64,000 nt of DNA from Amphirosellinia nigrospora (Eukaryota > Ascomycota > Sordariomycetes > Xylariales > Xylariaceae), in assembly GCA_004123355.1 (NCBI GenBank), contig SCHM01000004.1, positions 6,723,017 through 6,787,016 of the forward strand, in the 5' to 3' direction. Positions 53,827 to 64,000 of the stretch are shown in pieces; position 1 is the first letter of the stretch, and each line of letters begins with the position of its first letter. The position numbers and the translations under genes were made by a program. The notes below the pieces were generated by a model, which worked only from the letters and a program-made list of their open reading frames with translations, was not told the origin of the DNA and did no database searches.

Positions 53827-54028
53827 TATTAAATTTAGTAATATATATATATATTAATTTATTATATATCGCTACTAAGCTTAATTAAGGCATTTCTAGT
53901 ATAAAGTACTTAACGGGAGCACTAGCTACTAGTTAAGCCCTAGCGCACTGCCACATATATTAAATAAGCAACCTGGTGATCTATTTAGTAATGTATAGCT
54001 AGATCACCAGTTGGTGCGTAATCCAACA
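53827..54028. repeat. Right LTR of element F, largely unmutated
   Basis: This is the 202-bp partner of 23982-24183. Its outer two-thirds have near-normal GC. It contains a hairpin-forming inverted repeat, CTGGTGATCTA at 53973-53983 and TAGATCACCAG at 54000-54010. It ends CCAACA before the ACTAT duplication. Confidence 0.8.
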
Positions 54029-54033
54029 ACTAT

Positions 54034-54356
54034 CCCTCAATTCTACACTATAATCCATAATGGGCCCGTCATACTGTACCAGCTTGATGGGTCGCAATAA
54101 GCGCTAAACCTAGTACGACGATACGAGGTGCAACTCGGATTTAACGACAGCAATAAACCCCGCGCCCTACATTAGTCGGGCATTCCTCCTTTTCTAAGTT
54201 CCCTGTAAGAATAGGTTGCGCCGTCAGAACACGAAACTGATATCAGGTAATCTGAGAACGTGACACTACAGTACTAGAGCTAACCAGAGACGGAAGAGGT
54301 CTCGTCTGCCCATTACCTTAAACAGCTATACGAGTTTGATAAGTCTCGGCCCTATC
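54034..54356. other. Spacer, presumed promoter of the Zn2Cys6 gene
   Basis: Normal base composition resumes abruptly at the F boundary. No frame or motif is supported. Confidence 0.35.
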
Positions 54357-55781
54357 ATGTCCAGGAGAACCTCGAGAGAATCCGCCCCCACATTGAACGA
54401 TCTTAGTAATACATTTGTGCTCTCGTCGTCCGCGTCGGGCTCACACCGAGTTCTTGCTGAGATCCCGAAGGCCTTGTCGGTTGATCCATCCAGGCAACGG
54501 CGGGCGCATCTGAAGTCCAGAGTCGGTTGCGAAAATTGCAGGAGACGTCGAGTAAAGGTGAGTAGCCCCAGCACCACCGCAGCCGTGTTAGAATACGAAT
54601 TGACACGGAATAAGTACAGTGCAGTGAAGAGACGCCATGCGCAAACTGTATTCGAAGAAGGGATCACTGTCAGCGTCATGCGCGAAGCACCGGCGTAGCA
54701 TCAATCCCCAAAACGCCGACACAGGCCACGAGTACTACCTCTAGGTCAACAGATACTGCCGTAAATCTCCTTCATATGAAATTGCTTCACCATTTCCAGA
54801 CCAGCACCCGTCAAACACTCCTGTGTGGCCAAGATGCCTGGGATCATGTACTACAGCTCTCATTTGAGTTCGACTACTTGATGAACGCCATAATATCCAT
54901 TGCAGCAAGACATCTCGCTGTTATTCACCCGGACGATCCGACGTACGGGACAATAGCAGCTAGTCACTTATGCCGGGCCTCGTCCGGGCTTCGAGACGAG
55001 TTGTCTAAAGGCGGTACCTCGATTCATCTCGACGCCTTCTTAGCAACGTCGATCTTATTCTATTACGACACGTGGACCAACACTGATTACTTTGTGCCCC
55101 GGCAAGACGACGAAACAGGGTCCGACGCATGGACGGACCGCGTCTTTGGGTTCAGTTCCAGCTTAAAGAAGACCCTGCTAACTGGCTTCGAACGCCCCTG
55201 GGAACAACCATCGGTGTTTCGACAGTCACTTATGAAGAACCCTGTAGATGATATCGCTGCAGCTTCCCAGACGAATCTCGAAAGGCTAGCCGAATACGAA
55301 GACTTCTTCTCATACCATCGGCCTCTCAGCATGGAGATGTTGAATAAGGTCCCAATGAAGGATGTAGATGAAGACCAAGGAAACTCCAGTTTCAGACCAG
55401 ATAATGTCTTTCAGACGCAAACTGCACTCGATCCAGCGGAAGATGCATACGTCCCGGTTGTCCATCGGCTATGTCTCATTCTTCCCTTTCTCAGTCAGGG
55501 TGAAGCACTCGGACTCTGCGTCCAGTCCAGTCCCATCATCCATGCTGCCGTTATTAGCTCAATTCATTCTATCCTTCCCATTGCTAGGATGGAGTACTTT
55601 TCCCACTTTGATCGATCGCGGCGATTCTCACGCTCTCTTTCTCCTCTACCACTTCTATCGTGCCGTCAGAATCCTCCTGTCTCACAAGGACTGGTGGTGG
55701 GCACACAAACGGGCAGTCATGGCAGAAGGCGTCTTGAGGGAGCGCTTGACTAATAAGATAAACAACCAACTTGGCGCGTAG
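54357..55781 (+). CDS. Zn2Cys6 transcription factor, one frameshift
   Basis: This is a fungal-specific DNA-binding regulator. Exon 1 (54357-54557) begins MSRRTSRESAPTLND and ends in the zinc cluster half GCENCRRRRVK. A 62-bp intron (54558-54619, GTGAGT...GTACAG) splits the cluster exactly as in many family members. Exon 2 continues CSEETPCANCIRRRDHC, completing six Cys. The remainder resembles the fungal-specific transcription factor domain found with such clusters (FEFDYLMNAIISIAARHLAV, HLDAFLATSILFYYDTWTN, RLCLILPFLSQGEALGLCVQ). Near 55,550 the frame shifts: HAAVI must pass to AQFILSFPLLGWSTFPTLID, and the protein ends KINNQLGA. With the frame joined it is about 453 aa. The SDR and alcohol oxidase genes lie immediately downstream, so a local regulatory role is possible but unproven. 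Confidence 0.8.
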
Positions 55782-56477
55782 TGAAATTGCAGGCCAGCCT
55801 AATGTCGCTTACACACTAATTATCATATTGAATAGACCGAAAGTATGCAACATCGTGTACAATATATCATGTTAGGTAAGCTAGTATATAGAGGCGCAAG
55901 AGCGCCAAGTACAGGAGGGCCGGATGTGGGAGGACCAAATCCGGCCCTCTTCATAATTATAAGGCGATGACCTGTACATATACTCGTAGAGGGAGCTATC
56001 AAACCATCAGCCCTTACACTACTCGCACAACATTGTGCATGTGAGCTCCTTCGCAGCGGAGATTAGACATACCGCCAAACCCGCATCGGGCTTCTAACTA
56101 ATGAGCTGACAATGAGTAAATATCACCTTGATAACAACTTCTTTAACTGCATCAAATCAAATGTCGTCGTAAGTACGGTGCCGTGGTTTTTATGGTCGGG
56201 GGCTAGTTGCCGCAGGTTTAGCATCTCGAGCTATCCCCAATCAATCTCGTATCGCTGTATTCGGCTTAGCACCAGCGCGAAGCATCACGACAGGGATAAG
56301 ATGAGGCGGGATCGATGTCTATAGAGTATACTTACACCCGTCCTGTTCTAAAGTCCAGTTCACTCACACAAATCGACACAGTACAAAAGCGCACGACGTC
56401 CCCAGCTGAACAAACAAGATGTTTCAACTCATAGAATTCAATGAACCTCGGAGCCCGAGCTGCCGAATAAAGACAAA
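55782..56477. other. Spacer between regulator and SDR genes
   Basis: I see no coding frame. A 20-bp inverted repeat, AGGAGGGCCGGATGTGGGAG (55,914-55,933) paired loosely with AAATCCGGCCCTCTT (55,938-55,952), could be a terminator-like hairpin downstream of the regulator. Confidence 0.35.
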
Positions 56478-57596
56478 ATGGTCGCCCTCGCAGATATCAT
56501 CGCCTCAAACGAGCGCATCCCATCCACGTTGCCCGCGGGTCTCGTAGCCGTCTTCGTAGGCGGAACGAGTGGCGTGGGCGAGTACACTCTCAAGGCATTT
56601 GCGCGACACGCCCGCGCACCAAAAGTCATCATCATCGGACGGTCCCAGGAGGCCGCTGATCGCATTCTGAGCGAGTGCCGACAACTCAATCCCGAGGGTC
56701 GCTTCGAGTTCATACGCGGCGATGTGAGCTTGTTGAAGAATGTGGATGAGGTGTGTCGGCAGGTCAAGGAGAAGGTGGATATGATCAACATCCTCTTCAA
56801 TTCCCAGGGAAATATGGCCTTTAAATCCGGTAAGTTTGGACCCGTGTTCAGTCTCACCCCACACATTCAACGTAAAGGAGGGACATCAAATCCAATACAT
56901 CTACTAACCGGCACAATACCAAATAGAAACAAGCGAAGGCCTTCCCTCAACAACCGCACTGGCAACCTACTCCCGGCTCCGCATCATCCTAAACCTCCTC
57001 CCCTCCTGCAGCGCGCGCCCTCCTCCGGCGCGTCGTGAGCGTCGGGGCGGCGACCTGCGAAGGCGCCATCGACCTCACGAATCTCCCAGGAAAGGGGTTC
57101 CCGCTGATCCAATGGCGGAACCAAATCGCCGCCATCGCAACGCTCATGCTCGAAGAAGCGCAGCGTCGCGCGCCCGAGGTGGCGTTCACCCACACCGTGC
57201 CCGGCGTCGTGGAGAGCGGCATCATGCGTGAAGTGCAGCCTACGCTGCGGCTGTCGATCATCATTGCCGTATCGCGGCTCCTGGCGCCCTTTATCAATGT
57301 GCCGCCGGCGGAGTGTGCCGAGCGCCATCTCTTCGTGGCTACCAGCGCGGCGTTCGCGCCTGGGAGGGGACCGGGCATGAAGGCGTGCCGCTGGATGGGA
57401 CGTTGATTAAGTTGTCAAGGGGACGGATGGGAAGATGGGAAGTGGTGTGTACTCGTTGAGTCAGAAAGTCGACCCCGCATCGCCTAAAGTAGAGGAGGTT
57501 ATCCGGAGGTTGAGGGAAGACGGTACGGCGAGGAAAGTTTGGGAGTCCATCGCTGCAGACTTTAAGAGGATCACGGGGTCAGAGATCGCAACGTAG
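56478..57596 (+). CDS. SDR-like NAD(P)-binding protein, three frameshifts
   Basis: This is a short-chain dehydrogenase/reductase-like protein of the fungal type often found near secondary metabolism genes. A Rossmann motif is visible (VAVFVGGTSGVGEYTLKAFA, residues 23-42), then VIIIGRS and an acidic site, FIRGDVSLL. The usual catalytic YxxxK is replaced by YSRLR (ATYSRLRIILNLLP), as in atypical family members. An intron lies at 56830-56926 (GTAAGT...AAATAG). Frames break near 57,001 (a C-rich run), 57,373 (ccgggc) and 57,420 (a GGGG run). The parts read RALLRRVVSVGAATCEGAID and, at the end, GTDGKMGSGVYSLSQKVDPA through GSEIAT. Rejoined length is about 340 aa. It is either an assembly artefact at homopolymers or a pseudogene. 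The substrate is unknown. Confidence 0.7.
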
Positions 57597-57984
57597 AGTT
57601 GAGTTGGTATTGAAACGGGGATACCCTTTTATCGTGTCGGGAAGATAGCTCCTATACGGCGCACAAGAGATCGCGACCGGTCACAATTTATCTAACGTCT
57701 CTGTATCAAGTTTTGCTATAATGATAAATAAGCGTAAAACTTATAAAATTCAATTCACGTTAGCTTATCAGATCCAATCCGTGCTGAAACATATCTTAGG
57801 AAAGTGGGCGCAATTATATATGCTGTAAATTTAGGGTAATGTATGATATCATATATAAGTAGGTCATTAAACATAAAAATCATAATATCAACAGAGTGAG
57901 AGCAAACTGTTGTAACTTAAATCTGTACTCCACGTAATCCATCCACAACGAATCATATCCAATGATAGTAAATTAATAACCCAA
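57597..57984. other. Spacer between convergent SDR and alcohol oxidase genes
   Basis: This short AT-leaning stretch should contain both 3' untranslated regions. No further gene is seen. Confidence 0.4.
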
Positions 57985-60629
57985 TTAAACCCGGAATGGA
58001 AGCGTGACCTCGCCTGGTGCGTTGTAGGTCGGGACTTTCATATCTAGCGCTTCGCCTGAGTATCCCAGATCCTCGGCGACGAGGACGGCGCACTTCTCGC
58101 CGATGAGCAAGGCAGTTGAGTACCTGAACACAACACGTTAGTAACAACATAGCATTAGTAAATACGTGTCAAGAATAAGTAGGGTATATAAGGGAATGGA
58201 ATGAACTCACGTGTTGCAGCCAACGTTGTCAGGGCAGATACTCAGATCCGCAACCTTGAGACCCTGAACACCGTGCACATTCAAGCGCTCGTCGAGCACT
58301 CCATGCTTGACAATACTATTACCCTCCTTGGGCGCCATCGAGCAAGTCTAACAGAACATGTCAGTTTCGGTCCAAAACATGATGCGATAGGTGAATACTC
58401 ACGCCAAGACAGTGCCAAGTACTCTCGACGTGTCGTTTAACCCACTCCTCAACGGCCTTGATATCCTCAGTACTGTACTTCAACTCTTCGCGAACATTCG
58501 CCTTGTTGCTATTCAAAATATTGGCCTCGGCCGTCTTATCCGGCGCGGGTTGAAGACGCTCCAGCTACCATGCTGCAGGCCGGCGCTCAGGTTTCCGGGA
58601 AGCGCGTAGCGCTTCGTTGTCTCGAGATCCATGTCGTTAGCGCGGGCAGGCGAGTCGTAGTTGAAGAAGGGATGCATAGCCTGCACCTCTCCGGCGTAGG
58701 CATCCATGCGACGAGCTGTCTCGCGCGACTTGATGTAGCCCCAGACCATGGAGCCATGTCCCTCTCGTCGTTCATGAAGCCCGTGTCAAAATCAGGCGTC
58801 GCGTATGGGTCGGCGGACTTGATGTGCGTGAACCCACGCGAGAACGGGTATTCCAAGAAGTGGAACATCGTGAAGAAATTTCCGGGTGGCCTATCAGGAT
58901 GAGAATATGATTAGACCGTAGCTTATTCTATCATAAGGGGAAGGAACTCACATAAGCATATGGTCGCCGAACCAGCCCGCAATGACTGAGTAGTGCATCA
59001 CCGGCTTGTCGGGCTTTTCCTTGAAATACGACTTCCAGCCCTCGGTGAAGTGGGGAGTCGGCCAGGACTCAAACTCCTTAAGTTCGGCCTCATTTGGTCG
59101 GACCTTAACGCCAGCATCGATTCCGTTGGTAGCAAGTGGTCCTGTGCCCTTCAAATCCCACTGATCATAAACCTCTATTACTTCGGTTAGCATGCTGTAG
59201 TAACAAGACCGATACAAACTCACTCTTCTGCACCTCCGGGACACCTCGCACGAAGTCGTCGAAGCTCTCGGTCTCTGGTGTAGCGCGATAGACTGAGAAA
59301 GTAAGGTAATGATCCTGAAAGTTAAGTCCAACGCCGGGAAGGTCGACGATAGGCTCGACACCTGCCTTCCTTAGCTTATCGGGGTCGCCTAGATATCATG
59401 TTAGTTAGACCCCCAAGCCTAGCCAGTGCTTATCATACCAATGCCGGATCGCTGGAGGATGAGAGGTGATGACAGTGTACCACCAGATACAACGATCTGC
59501 TTGCGGGCCTTGAAGATCCTGGGCTTCAACTGGTTTGGATGAAGAGGTTTCGTCGGGCTATAAAATTAGTCGTGAGCGGCGATTACAGAGAGCATTATGG
59601 GAGGGGGGGGGGGGGGGGGGGTTCTTACATAGTCTGTACGGCGACAGCCCGGCCGTTCTCAATAATAACCTTGTCTACTTTTGTATTGCAGGCAAGGTAG
59701 AGGTTGTCGTAGACGGCTCGGGTGGAATGAACATAGGCATGAGCGCTATCGCTGCGTCGGCCGGTCTATGGAAGTGTTAGTAACCATACATTTCGTAAAC
59801 AAAAAATACGGATCTCATACATCGCGGTTAATCCACTTTAACCAGTGTTCGGCGCCATGACCCGTACTCAAGTCTTCTAAATCATCAACGAATGGGATAT
59901 CCTGAGACTCGGCAGCGCGCAAGAAGTCATCCTTGATAGGATATGTGCTAGAAGGTCCAAGTTAGTTCATCAATTCCACAGACCCCTTTTGAAAGCTCTC
60001 TTACTGATTGCCGAAAGACACTTTAATTGGTCCTTCAAAACCGTGGATGTCCCTATTCAGGTCAGTTTTTGTATCTGTGCTTGTGACCTAACCAACACTC
60101 CAACATACTTGTTGTGACAGGCTCTCTGGTACGTCTCATGCTTTTTCATTAGTGGAAGAAGCTCTTTAGTCGACCATCCCTTCGCTTGGAAATCATCGTA
60201 ATCCGAAGCCGATGCACGTGTATACATCTGAACCAAGTTAGCTCGTGGCATGGTCAAAGCAGACATATGGCAATTACCAAAAAGTTAATCGAGGAGCCAC
60301 CTCCGAGAATATGGGCACATGGTACGACTGCCTTTCTACCGGCAAGCCATTTCGACGGACGAGACTCGTAAAATGATGCCGTCTTCGAGTCAATCTTCAT
60401 ATTTTTGGGGTATACGCCCGGCCTGAAGACCCATGGATTGTTCAGATTGCTCTCTCCGGCCTCGATAAGAAGGACTTTGAGATTGTGGTCCAAGTTGGCG
60501 AGACTGCAGTAATTAGCATATCAGTGTAAGTAACAACGATAAGCCGATGACGTACCGACCCGCGACGACACACCCACAACTCCCACCACCGCAGACAATG
60601 ATATCGAACTCCTCCGGTAGCGGACTCAT
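57985..60629 (-). CDS. Alcohol (methanol) oxidase, GMC family, two frameshifts
   Basis: This is a FAD-dependent oxidase that converts methanol or other short alcohols to aldehyde and hydrogen peroxide. The start MSPLPEEFDIIVCGGGSCGC holds the FAD-binding GxGxxG, followed by FYESRPSKWLAGRKAVVPCA, HILGGGSSINF and MYTRASASDYDDF, close to known fungal alcohol oxidases. The catalytic pair is His in ESTWHCLGTCSM and Asn in PDNVGCNTYST. Twelve exons are spliced by GT-AG introns at 60504-60555, 60228-60277, 60053-60108, 59948-60004, 59766-59820, 59558-59628, 59389-59438, 59175-59223, 58891-58951, 58348-58402 and 58124-58210. Exons sum to 2,002 nt; two single-base gaps near 58,752 (before MVWGYIKSRE) and 58,545 (before PDKTAEANI) bring the protein to 667 aa, the family length. 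The C-terminus LPFRV lacks a classic peroxisomal SKL-type signal. Intact splice sites favour a functional gene with sequence errors. Confidence 0.88.
59603..59621. repeat. Poly-G run of 19 inside an alcohol oxidase intron
   Basis: Nineteen consecutive G lie within the intron at 59558-59628, just downstream of the donor (poly-C on the coding strand). It inflates this intron to 71 bp; the true length is likely to be uncertain. Confidence 0.9.
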
Positions 60630-63600
60630 GGTTTTATTTGACTCTTTCTGGTTTGACCTATCTGAGTACCATGGGATATGGAACATCGTAGGGAATTTCG
60701 AGGACGATATGGATATTTATGTTTTCTCAAAGCTTTGGGGCTCGTGTACCAAAAGATACCAGGCGAGAGGGAAGGTAGCCAAGCTGCAGTGTCTTGAACA
60801 CCTCCACTTTGTGTTTCCGGTATGAAGCCGCCAATGAAGACTGCATTCATATCTATGAAAACCAACGAGACCAATTGGCATTAAAATAGGTTCTATAACC
60901 CCTCCCTAAGTTGACAATGCCTGTCTTCATTCAACATCATATGATATCCTAGATGTAACGTCCCCCAATCCCCTCTTCCTAGATAGCCGATGATCTGGGT
61001 GCTTGACCCGGGATCCCCAAATCAGGCCTCATTTCCTTAGCAAAAGGTTCAAGTTACCATGAACGTCTTGGCTGTAATTGGCGGAGAGTCGCGACTGGAC
61101 TCATCGGAAGGAGACTTGTGTCGTAATTGATCTCTAGCAGTGATGACTAATGGCAATAATACGTTTATTCGTGAGCACTGGTTAGACATAATGTGATGTC
61201 TCAGACGCGAGTTGGGTGTATTCGTCGAGGTTACGTAGTGGACAAGGGGGCGGTCATCTCGGTGAGGCTCGGGATGTTGCCCAGCCTTAAGAGGTCCCAT
61301 CCCTGCTACTCTTCTCATTTTTGTAAGACTATGCCTCCTAACGAGGAGTCGATTGGCTCCCCTCATGCAGCAAAGAACGCTATCAAGTACCCGCCGACGG
61401 CTCTCGACGTTAGTGGAATGCGGGGGTGGAGCCGTGGATGAAGTCGAAGGAAGTACTAGTGAGCTTGGCTGTATCCCATCTTCCCCGCAGCCACTGAGCA
61501 AGGTGTTCCCGGTCCGGTAAGCGAACTAGAGGAACACAGCATGATGTTTTCTGCTAAAGAACCAAACTGTGTTGAATCCACCTACCAAGCCATTGGGTTG
61601 CCCAACATATTCGTCTTGGATATAGGGGAGATGGTGGCCATGGTAGTTCGCGAGGGTCACACTACATTGTGTACCCAAACCCCCCATGAATGCAATCCTG
61701 CGGCGTGGTGAGTAGAATGTTAAGAATTCCCAACGCCCTGCTAATGGGTAGTACGCAAGAAGAAGTTCGACGGCGTGGAAGGTAGGTTCCTATAGGGCGC
61801 AGGGACGGTTCATGTCGACCCAACATCAACAGCGTGATGATTGACGAGATGGTGTGCACCCCCAATTTGCCGGAGAGGCGGGCATATACAGAACGTCTTT
61901 CTTACATCTCGGCATAGATCAGACAGTCTTGATTCGCCCAGTCCCGCGTGCAAACGAGGGGCCATCCAGACTAGTGACGTTGGTGTTGCAGTTGAACCTG
62001 CTCAGAATTCAATCCGGCCCAGTCAGCTTCGTGGATCTTCCACGAGTCATGGCTCTATACTCCGGATCCATGCACCAGGCGGCCTCCTCGCAGCAAAACA
62101 CCCAGAGAGGGGTGTCTACCGCCCATTTAAGCTCTCTGCCGTTCCTTCTGGATGTTTGAGTTGGCGAAACTGATCCAGAACACCGCCCGCATCACGAGGA
62201 TAAGCCTGCAGATCGCTCCTTCAACGATCCGCCTCCTATCGCATGATGTGTATGTTGATGGGCAGTAGTGAGCTGTTCTCGGGAGCTCGGATGAACAACT
62301 GGCAGTGATTAAAATTACAATAGGGTATCCGGTTGTGACGGCGAGGTCGTAGAATCCTTTCGGTAAGGCAAGCTATACCAGGGATCTCTCAGCGTGTCAC
62401 AGCCTATTTGCATTTCCACCCTTAGAAAGTTGAGGCAAAGTTAGAGTGACGAGACAGCTCGTAATAGCATAAGACTGGAAATCAGTCACGGGATTTTACC
62501 GAAGCGCAACAAGGGAGGTAACAGGAAAGCTTACTTGGCAACTGTAACCATCTTGTGACTGAAAGCACGAAATGCCGGCAGGCAGTGTTTTTTGATCAAT
62601 ACCTTTCACTATAGACTGCATTCATAGTGGCCGTCATCACTATTCCTGCTGACTTCACCAACTGCCACGTGTGGCGGCGGCCCCGCTATCAGCGCCTAGG
62701 AATAAAGGGTTAAGCTATCTGGGTAATAAAGAAACCCTGGACTTATATGTAGGTGCGGGCGAGTGCGGGCTAGCGTGGACCAACCCAGCGAAGAGTTAGC
62801 CCATGTCGGCAGTGTGATATGTAGGTAGGTAGGTATACTCTGGGTATAGCATCATAATCCCTAAAATGATCAAAAGTCAATGACTGTATAGCGTTGCTAT
62901 CTAAATAGTAGTCAATAAAGATTTATTGCTTTGCGTGCTTTAGTAGACTAATTGTATATGGACAATAGATAACTGTATATATACTTGTACTATAGTAGCG
63001 CTGGTTGAGGCCGTTACATTGGCGAGCCAACACCCGGTAACTTAATCGATACCGCATCCGAGTAGAAGGTTTGGAGTCGGCCCCCTGGCATATCAGCTGC
63101 GTATTATTATAAACTACCTAGGTACTTAGTCGTCGTGTTTCTATAACCCCACCAAGGAGTAAACAATTCACACTAGACCACATGCCCCGCGACGCGCACT
63201 CATACTGAGATATGGCAACTCAATATAAAGGCGCTTCACACTTTTTATATTGCGATAGAAACTATGTTTGAGTTTTTCTGGAGTTTCCTAGAAACCCTAG
63301 TTCGATAAGTTTAGCATTGCGACATTGTCCTTTCTCTCTCAGTCGAATTCATACTTATTATTCATCGTGATTTGTCGTTAAACGTGTACAATAATCGTCA
63401 GATACTACACACAATACTCATGCGCCTCGTTGAAAACTTGCTCAGAGTTCTTTCAATCAAAAGTTATCATTGTTTCATTGAATATCGGACTTCATGAAAA
63501 TTGGATTCCGACGCTCACTCATTCCGATCTCGGTAACATGTTACAGTGAGTGAAAACCACCTAGCGCACTTTGTCTGCAGTACCACAAGATCCAAATTTC

Positions 63601-64000
63601 ATAACAATACTCTCTTCGGGGAGCGAAGAAACTACCGCTCAATGAATTGAAACTATTTAGGACGCCTCAGCACCCCGAGTTCAAGCTCTAGCGCAGCTTC
63701 GGGTTGGGAGTGGATGACCTCACGTTTTCACGTAAACGTCGCTAATTAGTAAGAGGTTGGTGATGTGCTCGCTGACCATGTGGCTACAAGGAAGCAAATA
63801 TCCGATACGATGAGATTACTGAATGCTGAATGATGATGTGCCCGCTGCAGTAAGCTGTTGAGTGGACATGGTCGCTATGCTGGTCGCCAAGGGGGGGTAC
63901 TTACTATGGGGCACACTGCATGAGGCCTGTATTTACACTGAATCTTACACAAGGTACCGATTCTCCGGCTTATCATCCGACAACACGACGGACAGGAAAT
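60630..64000. other. Right-edge region, no convincing gene
   Basis: The first few hundred bases should be the alcohol oxidase promoter. Frames at 61049-61501 (minus) and 61841-62173 (plus) lack family motifs, and their overlaps on both strands look like GC-driven open frames. A plus-strand reading around 61,330-61,520 (CGGGAVDEVEGSTSELGC) is weakly protein-like and might be a relic. A short TAGG repeat occurs near 62,820. I see no RNA gene. Confidence 0.3.

Larger units (their letters stand above)
23982..54028. mobile_element. Outer LTR retrotransposon F, RIP-mutated, hosting nested insertions
   Basis: Two 202-bp direct repeats, 23982-24183 and 53827-54028, bound the block. The right copy ends in CCAACA, and the left copy starts TGTTAAATTT, giving canonical TG...CA ends with RIP changes. 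The duplicated target is ACTAT on the right (54029-54033) and ATTAT on the left (23977-23981), a single C-to-T difference. Removing D, S1, S2 and their duplications leaves about 8.7 kb belonging to F. All its internal sequence (24184-29710, 30015-30786, 31087-32571, 53301-53826) is extremely AT-rich with stops in every frame and a 27-base T run near 24,413. I could not assign superfamily or orientation from it. Confidence 0.8.

Noticed and set aside
23982-54028. AT-rich block as mitochondrial insertion or centromere core
   Set aside because: Mitochondrial genes are not recognisable. The block is explained by LTR elements with target duplications and transition-type divergence. A centromere nearby cannot be excluded but is not needed.
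61049-61501. 150-codon minus-strand frame
   Set aside because: It has no family motif and competing frames on the opposite strand, and its composition is biased. It is not supportable as a gene.

Overview
The window looks like nuclear DNA of a filamentous ascomycete (Pezizomycotina). The signs are short GT-AG introns of about 50-100 bp, a hybrid histidine kinase, Zn2Cys6 regulators, F-box/ankyrin and Clr5/ankyrin proteins, a many-intron alcohol oxidase, and a 30-kb block of extreme AT content in which repeat copies differ mainly by C-to-T and G-to-A transitions, as expected of repeat-induced point mutation (RIP). I see no rRNA, tRNA or CRISPR array.

Left arm (1-23,681, normal base composition): a frameshifted HSL-type esterase (minus); a 1.5-kb foldback transposon built of 40-bp tandem repeats in opposite orientations; an F-box/ankyrin gene; a strongly decayed Clr5/ankyrin gene; an intact GAF hybrid histidine kinase (972 aa); and a decayed regulator with two tandem Zn2Cys6 clusters (minus). 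Long gene-poor spacers separate them.

Centre (23,682-54,033): a (TTA)n microsatellite followed by a nested stack of retroelements that can be resolved by target-site duplications. The outer LTR element F (23,982-54,028; 202-bp LTRs, TG...CA) contains two near-unmutated solo LTRs (S1, S2) and a minus-strand Ty3/gypsy element D (32,577-53,295). D in turn carries a 774-bp palindromic MITE (E) and two plus-strand full-length copies of its own family (A, B). Every insertion has a matching duplication: 5 bp for F, S1, S2, D, A and B, and TA for E. No gene in the block is intact.

Right arm (54,034-64,000): a Zn2Cys6 regulator, an SDR-like protein and a 12-exon alcohol (methanol) oxidase lie together and could be a small functional group. 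The last 3.4 kb shows no convincing gene.

All protein genes except the histidine kinase carry one or more single-base frameshifts, often beside short G or C runs, while splice sites and conserved motifs are kept. In the alcohol oxidase, SDR, esterase and F-box genes this could be either indel errors in the assembly or recent pseudogenisation. The Clr5/ankyrin and double-zinc-cluster genes carry many lesions and look truly degenerate.
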